Shown: positions 1 through 7,675, counted from the first letter of the stretch. The stretch is 10,497 nt of DNA from Caulobacteraceae bacterium (GCA_020852035.1 JADZBR010000080.1:1-10497), one strand, 5' to 3'. Notes: generated by a model not told the origin, from the sequence alone. Made by a program: numbers and translations.

Positions 1-333
1 GATGGCGGTGGTCGCGTTGCGCTCGAAGAGCCGGTAGCTGAGCCTGGCCTGCGGATCGAGTTTGGCGACATCGAAGGTCTTGAGGCGCGCAAGGTCGCCC
101 CTGGTCAGCCGCAGGCTTTCCTGCTGGCGGGCTTAGCCGATGTCGTCCCACTTGTCGTTGTCGGTCTTCAGGCCGCGGCGGGACTGGGCGATCGGGCTGC
201 GCTTCAGGTTGCGCTGGTAGACTTCCTCGAAGAAGGCGTTGAGGCGCTCGGTCTCGCTGCCTTGCGCGAAGGCGGGCAGGGGCGCGGCCAGGGCGAGGGC
301 CGAGGCGGCGAAAGCGCGGCGGGTCAGCTGCAT
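1..333 (-). pseudogene. Second DUF885 metallopeptidase-like copy, interrupted by an in-frame stop and cut by the window edge
   Basis: This is the 5' part of a paralogue of the intact DUF885 gene next to it. The chosen start is ATG at 331-333, giving MQLTRRAF followed by a hydrophobic stretch and AFAQ; the TRRAFAA pattern looks like a Tat signal. A TTG 15 bases upstream is the only alternative. The product matches its neighbour from QGSET through LNAFFEE to the WDD motif, then meets TAA at 133-135 (codon 67). After that stop the same frame stays open to base 1 and still matches the neighbour: ARQQESLRLTRGDLARLK, then ARLSYRLFE. The stop replaces the Gln of the paralogue's WDDVSQAR motif, consistent with a single CAA-to-TAA change. 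Known family: DUF885 (PF05960), secreted proteins with a zinc-peptidase-like HExxPGH motif. That motif would lie outside the window here. I infer a nonsense pseudogene; a sequencing error is the main alternative. Confidence 0.75.
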
Positions 334-365
334 GGTGGAGTTTCCCAAGCGGTCCAGGCGGTGTG

Positions 366-508
366 ATCCTTCCCCCAGGATGGGGGAAGTGGCCCGACAG
401 CGAAGCTGGAGGGTCGATGGGGGAAGGATGCGAACTGCAAACCACCTCCCCCATCGACCTTCGCCCTTTCGGGTCTCAGGCCACTTCCCCCGTACCGGGG
501 GAAGGATT
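366..508. repeat. Long imperfect inverted repeat between the two DUF885 copies
   Basis: The left arm (about 366-427) and the reverse complement of the right arm (about 444-507) align over roughly 62 bases with a few mismatches and a small gap. Both arms start ATCCTTCCCCC, continue GGGGGAAGTGGCC and end GGTCGATGGGGGA. Each outer end also contains its own small hairpin: 369-376 with 382-389 (8 bp, loop of 5), and 484-492 with 496-504 (9 bp, loop of 3). In RNA the element could form either one long stem or a set of short ones. It begins 8 bases beyond the stop codon of the intact DUF885 gene and could act as a 3' end or processing structure, although no T-tract follows. G/C-run palindromes of this kind are, from memory, common in Caulobacterales intergenic DNA. 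The rest of the 334-516 gap shows nothing else. Confidence 0.85.
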
Positions 509-516
509 GCTGGCCT

Positions 517-2304
517 CTACGCACGCGCCTGCTCCGCGATCCAGGCGGTGATGTTCTCGTCGAGGATAGGCATGGGCACGGGCCCGTGTCCCAGGACGGC
601 GTCGTGGAAGTCGCGCAGGTCGAAGCGGGCGCCGAGTTCGCTCTGCGCCTTGGCCCGCAGGCGCAGCATGGTCATGCGGCCGAGCGCATAGGCGCAGGCC
701 TGCCCGGGCGTGACCGCGTAGCGCTGGGTCGCGGTGATGTTGTCGGCGTGGGTGACCGGGGTGTTCGCATCCAGCCAGTCGATGGTCTGCTCGCGGGTCC
801 AGCGCTTGGCGTGCAGTCCCGTGTCGGCGACCAGGCGGCCGGCGCGCATCAGCTCCGAGGAGAGGCGGCCGAAATCCTGGTAGGGGTCCTGGTAGAGGCC
901 GATGTCCTTGGGCAGCTGCTCGGCGTAGAGGCCCCAGCCCTCCGAATAGGCAGTGTAGCCGCCGAAGGTGCGGAAGCGCGGCAGGCCGGTGAGCTCTTGC
1001 GAAATCGCGTTCTCGAGATGATGGCCCGGCACGCCCTCGTGGTAGAGCAGGGCGCTGATCTCGTACTTCCCGAGGTTCCGCATGTCGCGCAGGTTGATGT
1101 AGACGATCCCCGGCCGGGTCCCGTCCGCCGAGGGCGGGAAATAGCCGGCGGTGGCGGCCGATTTCTCCAGCCAGGCCTCGACCCGCTTGACCACCATCGT
1201 GGCCTTGGGCCGGCGGTTCATGATCTCGCCGAGCCGGCCGTTGATCTCGCTCAGCACGGCCTCGCAGGCGGCCAGGTAGTCGGCGCGGCCCTGGTCGGTG
1301 TTGGGGTAGTAGAAGCGCTCGTCGGTCTTCAGGAACTCGAAGAAGGCCGCAAGGTCGCCCTTGAAGCCGGTCTTGTCCTTGAGCGCCGTCATCTCGCCGT
1401 GGATGCGGGCGACTTCCCGAAGGCCGATGGCGTGGACCTCGTCCGGCGAGCCGTCGAGGGTGGTCTCCGACTTCAGCATGGCGCGGTAGTAGGCGTCGCC
1501 GTCCGGCAGCTTCCAGACGCCCGCGTCATCGGTGGCGGTGGCCTCGGCCTCGCGCAGGTAGGCGATCAGGTGCTCGAAGCCCGGCTTGAAGCCTTGGCGC
1601 AGGGCGGTCTCGGCGCGGCGCACCCATTCGCCCTGGTCGGCGAGACCGGCCTTGGCGACCTTGGTCTTGAAGTCGGCCAGCATGGCGCAGTCCGGCCCTT
1701 CGCCGAACGGCGCGCCGGTGATCAGCGCCTGGCAGTTGCCGATGACCAGCGGGTAGGAGAAGCGCGGCGGCTTGATCCCCTTGGCTTCCTGGCGGCGCAG
1801 GCCGACCACGACCTGCTCCAGGTAGGGCTTCACGCCGTTCAGGCGCTGGATGTAGGCGGCGGCGTCCGCCGCGTCGGAGATTGGGTGGTTGTTGATCAGG
1901 GTCTGCGGGATGCTCCGCTGCGGCCCGCGCATCTGGCACACCGGGTAGCGGTGGTCGCGCCAGCGGAGCATGTCGAGGCTTTCGCGCCCATCGGCCTCGA
2001 ACAGGCGGTAGCTGAGCCTGGCCTCGGGTTCGAGGGCGTCGAAGTCGAAGCCTTTGAGCCGTTCGAGATCGCCGCGCAGAAGCTCCGCTTCCTCCAGCCG
2101 CCGTGCTTGCGAGACGTCGTCCCACTCGCCCTGGCGCATCTTCAGGCCGAGGCCCGACTGCATGCCCGGCGAGCGGGCGATGCGGCGGTCGTAGATTTCC
2201 TCGAAGAAGGCGTTGAGGCGGGCGGTCTCCGAGCCCTGCGCCCAGGCGCGTGGCGCGGCGGCGAGGGCGGCGGCGGTGGCGACGAACTGGCGGCGGGAAA
2301 GCAT
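517..2304 (-). CDS. DUF885 family secreted metallopeptidase-like protein (intact, 595 aa)
   Basis: A predicted periplasmic protein of the DUF885 family (PF05960). Members are about 550-620 aa and are thought to be gluzincin-like zinc peptidases, though substrates are poorly known. ATG at 2302-2304 gives MLSRRQFVATAAALAAAPRAWAQ, a Tat-type signal (SRRQFVA) with probable cleavage near residue 22. The open frame extends upstream of this ATG, but only as an out-of-frame reading of the peptidase gene, so it is not used. The likely metal site is visible: H422-E423-G-V-P-G-H428-H429 within LLYHEGVPGHHLENA, and E455 in YSEGWGLYAEQL as candidate third ligand. Its start shares one base with the stop of the S9 peptidase gene (TGATG) and has only a weak ribosome binding site, so translation is probably coupled. 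With the S9 enzyme it probably trims the same peptide. Product class is secure; the peptidase activity is inferred. Confidence 0.88.
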   Translation of the reverse strand: MLSRRQFVATAAALAAAPRAWAQGSETARLNAFFEEIYDRRIARSPGMQSGLGLKMRQGEWDDVSQARRLEEAELLRGDLERLKGFDFDALEPEARLSYRLFEADGRESLDMLRWRDHRYPVCQMRGPQRSIPQTLINNHPISDAADAAAYIQRLNGVKPYLEQVVVGLRRQEAKGIKPPRFSYPLVIGNCQALITGAPFGEGPDCAMLADFKTKVAKAGLADQGEWVRRAETALRQGFKPGFEHLIAYLREAEATATDDAGVWKLPDGDAYYRAMLKSETTLDGSPDEVHAIGLREVARIHGEMTALKDKTGFKGDLAAFFEFLKTDERFYYPNTDQGRADYLAACEAVLSEINGRLGEIMNRRPKATMVVKRVEAWLEKSAATAGYFPPSADGTRPGIVYINLRDMRNLGKYEISALLYHEGVPGHHLENAISQELTGLPRFRTFGGYTAYSEGWGLYAEQLPKDIGLYQDPYQDFGRLSSELMRAGRLVADTGLHAKRWTREQTIDWLDANTPVTHADNITATQRYAVTPGQACAYALGRMTMLRLRAKAQSELGARFDLRDFHDAVLGHGPVPMPILDENITAWIAEQARA

Positions 2305-4220
2305 CAGCGGCCCAGCGCCATCGGGTCTTCGATCTCGGCCGTCTCGGCCGTCAGGCCCAGGTGCTCGTCGAGAAAATCCTTCATCGCCCTGTAGGCCACC
2401 GCCTGGTTGGCGCTCTTGCGGAAGCCGTGGCCTTCGTCGGGGAACACCACATACTCCACCGGCACGCCGTTGGCCCTCACCTTGGCGACGATGTCCTCCG
2501 ACTCCTGCGGCAGCACGCGGGGGTCGTTGGCGCCTTGCAGCACCAGCAGCGGGCGCTTGATCTGGTCGGCGTGATAGAAGGGCGAGATGCGCTCCAGGTA
2601 GGCCGCGTCCTTTTCCGGGTCGCCCATCTCGGTGAACAGCAGCCGGCGCAAGTCTTCCCACCAGGGCGGCGTGGCCTTCAGGAGGCGCGGCCAGTTGGAG
2701 ACGCCGTAGAGGTCGATCCCGGCGGCGAAGGCTTCGGGCCGGAAGGTGAGGGCGGCCAGCACCATGTAGCCGCCGTAGCTCTGGCCGGAGATGGCGATCT
2801 TGTCGCCGTCCACGAAGCCGGTCTCGACGAGCATCTTCTTGGCCGCGACCACGTCGTCGAGGTCGGCGTCGCCGTGCCGGCGGTCGTCCATGTGGTAGAA
2901 AGTCTTGCCCGAGCCGGACGAGCCGCGGTTGTTGATCTCGAACACCACATAGCCGTGGTTCACCAGATACTGGACCTGCGGGCGGTAGCCGATGCGGCTC
3001 TCGTCGCCCGGGCCGCCGTGGACGTGGATCACCGCGGGGCGCCTGTCGCCCGTCTTCGCGTCCTTCGGCACATAGAGGATGCCCGGCGCCTTCACCCCGT
3101 CATAGGAGGCGAACCGCACCACCTCGCCCGCCACCAGGTCGGCCTGGTCGACATCCGCCGGCATGGGGGTGAGCAGGCGCTTGTCGGCCTTGGTCCTCAG
3201 GTCGCGCAGGTAGATGTCGCCCGGCGTCGAGCCGTCCGAGCGGACCACCAGCGCCAGCGGCGCATCATCGGCGAAGATCACTCCGGCGTTTCCCTTCGCC
3301 GCCAGGTCGCCGACGTCGACGGGCTCAAGGGTCCTGGCGTCGAACACGTAGGGCTTGGACCTGGCGTCCTCGTTGACGCTGGCCAGCAGATAGCGCCCGT
3401 CCCGGGTGAAGCCGGCGGCCTGCACATCCCACTCGGGCGCGAGTACGATCCGGCGCTCGCCGGTGGCCAGGTCCTCCCGCACCAGGGCCTTGAACTCGCG
3501 GCCCTCGTCGGTGGTGTAGAAGAGCACCGCGCCCTCGGGGGCGAAGGCGTGGGGCATCGACGAGATGCCCGGCCTGTCCGGCGTGATCTGCCGGACCTTC
3601 TGTTCCCGGGTGTCGAAGACGTAGGTCGGGGTCGAGGCGTTGTCGACGATCCGGCTGAGCGCCACGTAGCGGCGGTCCGGGCTGACGGCGCGGACCTGGT
3701 AGGCCAGATCGTTGGTGAAGATCAGCCGGCGCGCGTAGTCCTTCGCCGAGACCTCGTAGAGGTCGAAGTAGCGCGGATTGCGCTCATTGGTCATCACGAA
3801 GAAGGACTGGCCGTCCTGCGCCCAGTCGACGAAGCGGGCGACGCACCGGGCGCAGGGCGTGGTGTCGCGCACCTGGCCGTCCGTCTCGCGCGCGTAGATA
3901 TGGGCCAGCTCGTTGCCACCCTGGTCGGAGGAATAGAGCAACCGCTCGTCGCGCGGGAAGTAGCCGATCAGGCCGATGGTCTCCTTGGTGGAGCTTGTCA
4001 GCGGCTCCAGCGGGCCGCCGGCCGTCGGCATGACGTAGATGTTGGAGATGCCGGTCCGCTTGCTGGAGACGGCGATCTTGGAATTGTCGGGCGAGAAGGA
4101 CAGCCCGCCGAACCCGTCCACCTTGAGCAGTTGCTCGATCGAGTAGCGCCTGACCTCCGCGTGGGCCGTTCCGGCCGCGAACAGCAGGGCCGCGGCGAGG
4201 GCGCCGGTCAGGCAACGCAT
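2304..4220 (-). CDS. Secreted S9 family (prolyl-oligopeptidase-like) serine peptidase, 638 aa
   Basis: A predicted periplasmic serine peptidase. Residues 1-21 form a Sec signal (MRCLTG, hydrophobic core, AHA before E22). Residues of about 25-370 look like a beta-propeller with TolB/PD40-type blades, such as LSFSPDNSKIAVSS. Residues of about 395-625 are the alpha/beta-hydrolase domain (PF00326) with HGGPGDES and an NNRGSSGSG stretch. The catalytic triad reads as S481 in GQSYGGYM, D566 in GANDPRV and H598 in DEGHGF. A close Cys pair (C123, C126) lies in the propeller. ATG 4218-4220 follows GGAG with a 7-base gap. The gene lies directly downstream of the STN-type TonB receptor, separated by a terminator-like hairpin, and its stop overlaps the next start by one base. 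S9 enzymes of this layout include dipeptidyl/oligopeptidases and the AtxE2-type lasso peptide isopeptidases, which occupy the same position beside FecI/FecR/receptor genes. Which of these it is cannot be decided by eye. Confidence 0.93.
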   Translation of the reverse strand: MRCLTGALAAALLFAAGTAHAEVRRYSIEQLLKVDGFGGLSFSPDNSKIAVSSKRTGISNIYVMPTAGGPLEPLTSSTKETIGLIGYFPRDERLLYSSDQGGNELAHIYARETDGQVRDTTPCARCVARFVDWAQDGQSFFVMTNERNPRYFDLYEVSAKDYARRLIFTNDLAYQVRAVSPDRRYVALSRIVDNASTPTYVFDTREQKVRQITPDRPGISSMPHAFAPEGAVLFYTTDEGREFKALVREDLATGERRIVLAPEWDVQAAGFTRDGRYLLASVNEDARSKPYVFDARTLEPVDVGDLAAKGNAGVIFADDAPLALVVRSDGSTPGDIYLRDLRTKADKRLLTPMPADVDQADLVAGEVVRFASYDGVKAPGILYVPKDAKTGDRRPAVIHVHGGPGDESRIGYRPQVQYLVNHGYVVFEINNRGSSGSGKTFYHMDDRRHGDADLDDVVAAKKMLVETGFVDGDKIAISGQSYGGYMVLAALTFRPEAFAAGIDLYGVSNWPRLLKATPPWWEDLRRLLFTEMGDPEKDAAYLERISPFYHADQIKRPLLVLQGANDPRVLPQESEDIVAKVRANGVPVEYVVFPDEGHGFRKSANQAVAYRAMKDFLDEHLGLTAETAEIEDPMALGR

Positions 4221-4231
4221 GGGGATACTCC

Positions 4232-4269
4232 AGAACGAAAACGGCGGCGGGCGCCAGGCCCGCCGCCGT
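4232..4269 (-). terminator. Rho-independent-type terminator after the TonB receptor gene
   Basis: On the minus strand, 8 bases beyond the receptor stop codon, ACGGCGGCGGG (4269-4259) and its perfect complement CCCGCCGCCGT (4251-4241) form an 11-bp stem with a 7-base loop. The stem is followed by TTTTCGTT. The run of Ts is short but the stem is very strong. It ends only about 12 bases before the ribosome binding site of the S9 peptidase gene, so it would lower but perhaps not abolish transcription into the peptidase genes. Confidence 0.75.
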
Positions 4270-4276
4270 CGAGGGG

Positions 4277-7200
4277 TTAGAAGCTGGCCGACAGCCGGAA
4301 GGTATAGCTCCGGCCGATCGGATCGTACGGGCTGAAGGTGCGCGTCACTTCGGCGCCGTAGGGCAGGCCCTTGTCGAAGAGGTTGCGGATCGAGACCTGG
4401 GCGGTGAGGTTGTCCAGGATCTCATAGCCGATGCTGAGGTCCACCCGCGTGTAGTCGGGGAAGTTGATCAGCTCCGACGGCAGGTCCTCGACGGTCGCCA
4501 GCCGGTCGGAGACCGACGAACTGGTCCACACCACCTGCGCGTCGGTGGTCAGCCTGTTCCACTGCCAGCCGACGCCGCCCTGCACCTGCCAGCGCGGCGT
4601 GCCGACCGTGCCGGCGGCCTTCACCGTCGGCGAGCCGGGCAGGGCCACGCGGTCGTCGCGCATGATGTAGAGCGCCTTCAGGCCGAAGCGCATCGCGCCT
4701 GCACCCTCCCAGGCGGCCTGCATGTCGCCCAGGTCGAAGGTGTATTCAAAGTCGCCGATCACCCCTTCGAACTTGCGCGAGGCGGTGTTGAAGAAGCCGG
4801 TCTGATAGCCGTCGGCGATGTCGCCCGCGATGCGGTTGGCGCTGCCCGGCGGCCGCGCGGCGACGCCGGCGGCGTCGTAGCGGGTAAAGGCCGAACAGGC
4901 CGACTCGTTCGGGAAGTTCGGGCTGTCGTAGCAGGCCGACTGCAGCTGCGGCAGCGTCAGGTTGGAGATCGCGTCGGTCAGGCGGATGTTGGAATAGTCG
5001 ATCGCCGCGCGGAAGCCCGGCAGCAGGGCCGGCACATAGACGAAGCCCACCGACCAGGACTTGGCCTGCTCGTTCTCCAACTGCGGATTGCCCGAGCGGA
5101 AGCCGAAGGCCGAGACCGAGATGGTGGTCGGGTTGAAACTCTGCGGCGCGGGGCCGCCGACCGCCTGCAGGGCCGCCGCGCAGTTGGCCGCGCGCACCGC
5201 CGGGTTCGGCCCGATGTTGTAGCGGTTGGCGGCGCAGACGTCCTGGGTGTTGCCGGCGATGCCGACGCTGCCCAGGAAGAGTTCGGTGATCGCCGGCGAG
5301 CGGATCGCGCGGGTGTAGACGCCGCGCAGCACCAGGCCCTCGCCCCAGCCGCCGAGCCGCGGCTCGACGCGGCCGCCGGCCGACCAGGTGACGTCGCCGC
5401 CGGTGATCGAGTGATCGACGTAGCGGATGGCGCCCTGGAACTCGGCCGCCTTGACGATCGGGAAGGCCATCTCGTCATTGACCAGCGGCACGATGGTCTC
5501 GGCGTAGGCTTCGGTGGTGGTGAACTGGCCCTCGATGCCGGCGAAGGCGTTGACCCCCGGGCCCAGCAGGGTGATGCCGGTCTCCAGCACCAGGTCGGGA
5601 TCGAACGAGCCCTTTTCCTGGCGGCGCTCGGCGCCGATGGCGAAGGCTATGTTGTCGGCGATGCCGAAGGGCAGGCGGCCGGTGAGGTTGGCGGTCACCT
5701 GCTCCAGGCTGTTGATGCTTGTCCCCTGGCCGCGGTCGACCACATAGTCGACGGCCTCCTGGCTGGAGGCGCCTTCGCCAAAGATGTTCAGCGCCACGCA
5801 GCGGGCGTCGTCGTCCGCCGCCGAGGCGTTGGCGTTGACGCCGCAGACGATCTCGCCGGCCGGGTTGCGCACCGCGTCGATGGCCCGCAGGAAGCGCGTG
5901 CGGTCGATCAGGTTGAAGCCGGAGATGTTCTTCGAGCGGCCGTAGTTGTAGGCGATGTCCCAGCTGTAGGTCTCGCCGCCGAAACCTTCGAACGCGCCCT
6001 CGAAGCCGAAGACGATCCGATAGACGTCGAGTTCGGTGGTGGCCGGCTCGCGGTCGGCGATGTCGTTGAGATTGCGGTTCAGCTGGAAATTGCCGGTGAC
6101 GCCGTTGGCCGCCAGGATGCCGCGCGCCTGGTCGGAGAGGAACGGGTTGTTCACCGACAGGGTGATCGACGGGCCGCCGAGGATGGCCGGCGCGGCGAAC
6201 TGGTAGAGATCGCTCAGCTTCTCGCCGCGGGTGTTGGCGTAGGCCGCCTCGACGAAGGCGGTCACCTGATCCGACAGCTCATAGCGGGCGTTGGCGTTCA
6301 GCAGGTAGCGCTCGGTCGGCGACAGCAGGCTGAAGTGGTCGGCCGGCTTCAGGCCGTCGCCGCCGGAGGTGGCGATGGGAATGCCGCTGGCCGCCTGCAC
6401 GATCGTGCCGAGGTTGAAGGGCACGAGGTCGCCGTTCGGCCCGAACTGCAGCGGCTGGCCGTTGGAGACGATGTACTGGCCCGGCATCGGGAAGGCCGCC
6501 TTGTAAGGCAGGCCGCCCTCGGTCGCGGGGGCGTAGGTGAAGTCCTCGATGACGGTCTGCGCCGGGATGCCGTCGGTGCGGTCGGTGTTGCCGGAGGCCA
6601 GGAGTTGGTAGAACGGCATCCGCTCGCTGAGCAGCATGCCGTTCTGCTTGCTGTATTCGGCGCTGAGGGTGGCGTTGCCGCGGCCGTCGGCGAAATTGCC
6701 GCCCATCAGCACGCCGTAGGTTTGGCTTTCGGCGTCGTTCCGGTCGCTGACGCCGTACTGGGCGCGGGCCTGCACGCCCTCGAAGTCGTCCTTCAGGATG
6801 ATGTTGACCGTGCCGGCGATGGCGTCGGAACCGTAGGTCGGGGCGCCGCCGATGGCGACGGTCTCGACGCGCGAGATCAGGCCGGTGGGGATCAGGTTGA
6901 GGTCGACCTGCGAGCCCGGCGTGCCGAGGCCGCCGGAGCCGGTGACGCTGTTGGAGGAGACGTAGCGGCGGCCGTTGACCAGGGTCAGGGTGCGCTGCGA
7001 GCCGAGGCCGAAGAAGTTGGCGAAGCTCTGGGCCACCGACATGTTGCCCTGCGTCGGCTGCAGGGCGCTGTTGCCGGGCGCGCCGAAGCCGGGGGTGTCC
7101 TGCAGGGCCTGCAGCACATTGGTGTAGGCGCGCCGCTCGATCTGCTGCTCGCCGACCACCGTGGCCGCCTCCAGGGTGTCGTAGCCGGCGCGAGGGATGC

Positions 7201-7585
7201 GCGAGCCGGTGACCAGCACCTCGGTCACTTCGGTGTCGCTGGCCGCCGCGACGGCGCCGGTCGTGCGGCGGACGGTGACCACGCCGGGGCCGGTTTCGAC
7301 AACCTCCAGGCCCGTGCCGGCCAGCATGGCGCGCAGGGCGTCCGTCGGCTCGTATTCGCCGCGCACCGCCTTGGTGCGCACGCCGGCGACGTCCTCGGAA
7401 GGCGCGATCACCTGCAGCCCGGAATCGCGGGCCAGGGTGCGGATGCCCTCGGAAGCCGACTGCGCCGGAATGTCGTAGGCGCGGGCCGCCTGGGCCAGCG
7501 CCGGGCTGGCCGAGAGCGCCGCGGCCATCGCCGCGCCCGCCAGCCAGAAGGTGCGGCGCGCCGGCCGCTGGATCCCCAGGTTCAT
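4277..7585 (-). CDS. TonB-dependent receptor/transducer with STN signalling domain (FecA-like layout), 1102 aa
   Basis: An outer-membrane receptor that imports a ligand using TonB energy and also signals its presence. Residues 1 to about 32 are a signal peptide. Residues of about 36-106 are an STN domain (AYDIPAQSASEGIRTLARDSGL to VVTVRR), which marks receptors that talk to a FecR protein. A TonB-box-like TEVLVTG sits at 121-127. The plug follows to about 265, ending YGSDAIAGTVNIILK. The rest is the 22-strand barrel, ending YTFRLSASF with the terminal Phe expected of outer-membrane barrels. It contains exactly six Cys in three close pairs (581/596, 784/802, 885/897), probably stapling extracellular loops. 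ATG 7583-7585 is preferred over an upstream in-frame start at 7663, because it gives a proper signal peptide and follows GAGGA with 9 bases between. The genes just upstream encode the matching FecR and sigma factor. The ligand is unknown; linked peptidases favour a peptide. Confidence 0.95.
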   Translation of the reverse strand: MNLGIQRPARRTFWLAGAAMAAALSASPALAQAARAYDIPAQSASEGIRTLARDSGLQVIAPSEDVAGVRTKAVRGEYEPTDALRAMLAGTGLEVVETGPGVVTVRRTTGAVAAASDTEVTEVLVTGSRIPRAGYDTLEAATVVGEQQIERRAYTNVLQALQDTPGFGAPGNSALQPTQGNMSVAQSFANFFGLGSQRTLTLVNGRRYVSSNSVTGSGGLGTPGSQVDLNLIPTGLISRVETVAIGGAPTYGSDAIAGTVNIILKDDFEGVQARAQYGVSDRNDAESQTYGVLMGGNFADGRGNATLSAEYSKQNGMLLSERMPFYQLLASGNTDRTDGIPAQTVIEDFTYAPATEGGLPYKAAFPMPGQYIVSNGQPLQFGPNGDLVPFNLGTIVQAASGIPIATSGGDGLKPADHFSLLSPTERYLLNANARYELSDQVTAFVEAAYANTRGEKLSDLYQFAAPAILGGPSITLSVNNPFLSDQARGILAANGVTGNFQLNRNLNDIADREPATTELDVYRIVFGFEGAFEGFGGETYSWDIAYNYGRSKNISGFNLIDRTRFLRAIDAVRNPAGEIVCGVNANASAADDDARCVALNIFGEGASSQEAVDYVVDRGQGTSINSLEQVTANLTGRLPFGIADNIAFAIGAERRQEKGSFDPDLVLETGITLLGPGVNAFAGIEGQFTTTEAYAETIVPLVNDEMAFPIVKAAEFQGAIRYVDHSITGGDVTWSAGGRVEPRLGGWGEGLVLRGVYTRAIRSPAITELFLGSVGIAGNTQDVCAANRYNIGPNPAVRAANCAAALQAVGGPAPQSFNPTTISVSAFGFRSGNPQLENEQAKSWSVGFVYVPALLPGFRAAIDYSNIRLTDAISNLTLPQLQSACYDSPNFPNESACSAFTRYDAAGVAARPPGSANRIAGDIADGYQTGFFNTASRKFEGVIGDFEYTFDLGDMQAAWEGAGAMRFGLKALYIMRDDRVALPGSPTVKAAGTVGTPRWQVQGGVGWQWNRLTTDAQVVWTSSSVSDRLATVEDLPSELINFPDYTRVDLSIGYEILDNLTAQVSIRNLFDKGLPYGAEVTRTFSPYDPIGRSYTFRLSASF

Positions 7586-7599
7586 GTTTGTTTGTCCTC

Positions 7600-7627
7600 G
7601 CCCCGTAAGCGGGCCTGAAAGACCCGC
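7600..7627 (-). other. Leader stem-loops just upstream of the receptor ribosome binding site
   Basis: In the minus-strand RNA, GCGGGUC (7627-7621) can pair with GGCCCGC (7615-7609) around a UUUCA loop: 7 bp including one U-G pair, a pair that works only in this RNA sense. A second, smaller stem, CCCG with CGGG (7613-7610 with 7605-7602), reuses the 3' arm of the first, so the two exclude each other. The structure ends next to the GAGGA ribosome binding site at 7599-7595. It may affect receptor translation; this is inference from pairing only. Confidence 0.4.
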
Positions 7628-7629
7628 GC

Positions 7630-7658
7630 TAGGTTCGATGAAGGAACTGTCACTTTCC
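7630..7658 (-). promoter_or_regulatory. Candidate ECF-sigma promoter for the receptor gene
   Basis: The minus strand carries GGAAAG at 7658-7653, then 17 bases, then AACCTA at 7635-7630, about 45 bases before the receptor ATG. GGAAAG resembles the GGAAAT -35 element described for the E. coli fecA promoter used by FecI. The -10 part does not clearly match it. The position between fecR-like and receptor genes is where FecI-type sigma factors usually act. This is a weak call based on one element and position. Confidence 0.3.
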
Positions 7659-7675
7659 GCCATCTCCGGGCGGAA
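7655..7675. other. Perfect 7-bp inverted repeat after the FecR-like gene
   Basis: TTCCGCC (7655-7661) and GGCGGAA (7669-7675) flank a 7-base spacer, beginning 9 bases beyond the FecR-like stop codon. On the minus strand this gives a stem-loop between the fecR-like and receptor genes. There is no T-tract after it, so it fits an RNA-processing or stability element, or a protein-binding palindrome, better than a terminator. One arm overlaps the candidate -35 element GGAAAG. Confidence 0.45.

Noticed and set aside
586..2394. Plus-strand open frame (602 codons) opposite the DUF885 gene
   Set aside because: An antisense shadow with biased composition, no signal, no domain and no supporting neighbour on that strand.
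2305..2661. 119-codon upstream extension of the DUF885 frame
   Set aside because: It overlaps the S9 peptidase's catalytic-domain end out of frame and has shadow-like composition; the ATG at 2304 gives a proper Tat signal.
2250..4280. Long plus-strand open frame (676 codons) opposite the S9 peptidase gene
   Set aside because: It is the antisense of a gene with a signal peptide and full catalytic triad, has a repetitive V/G/H/R/A-rich composition with no domain, and is expected from high G+C at third positions.
5411..7618. Long plus-strand open frame (735 codons) opposite the TonB receptor
   Set aside because: Same reason: low-complexity A/G/V/R/D composition, no recognisable motif, and full overlap with a well-supported receptor gene.
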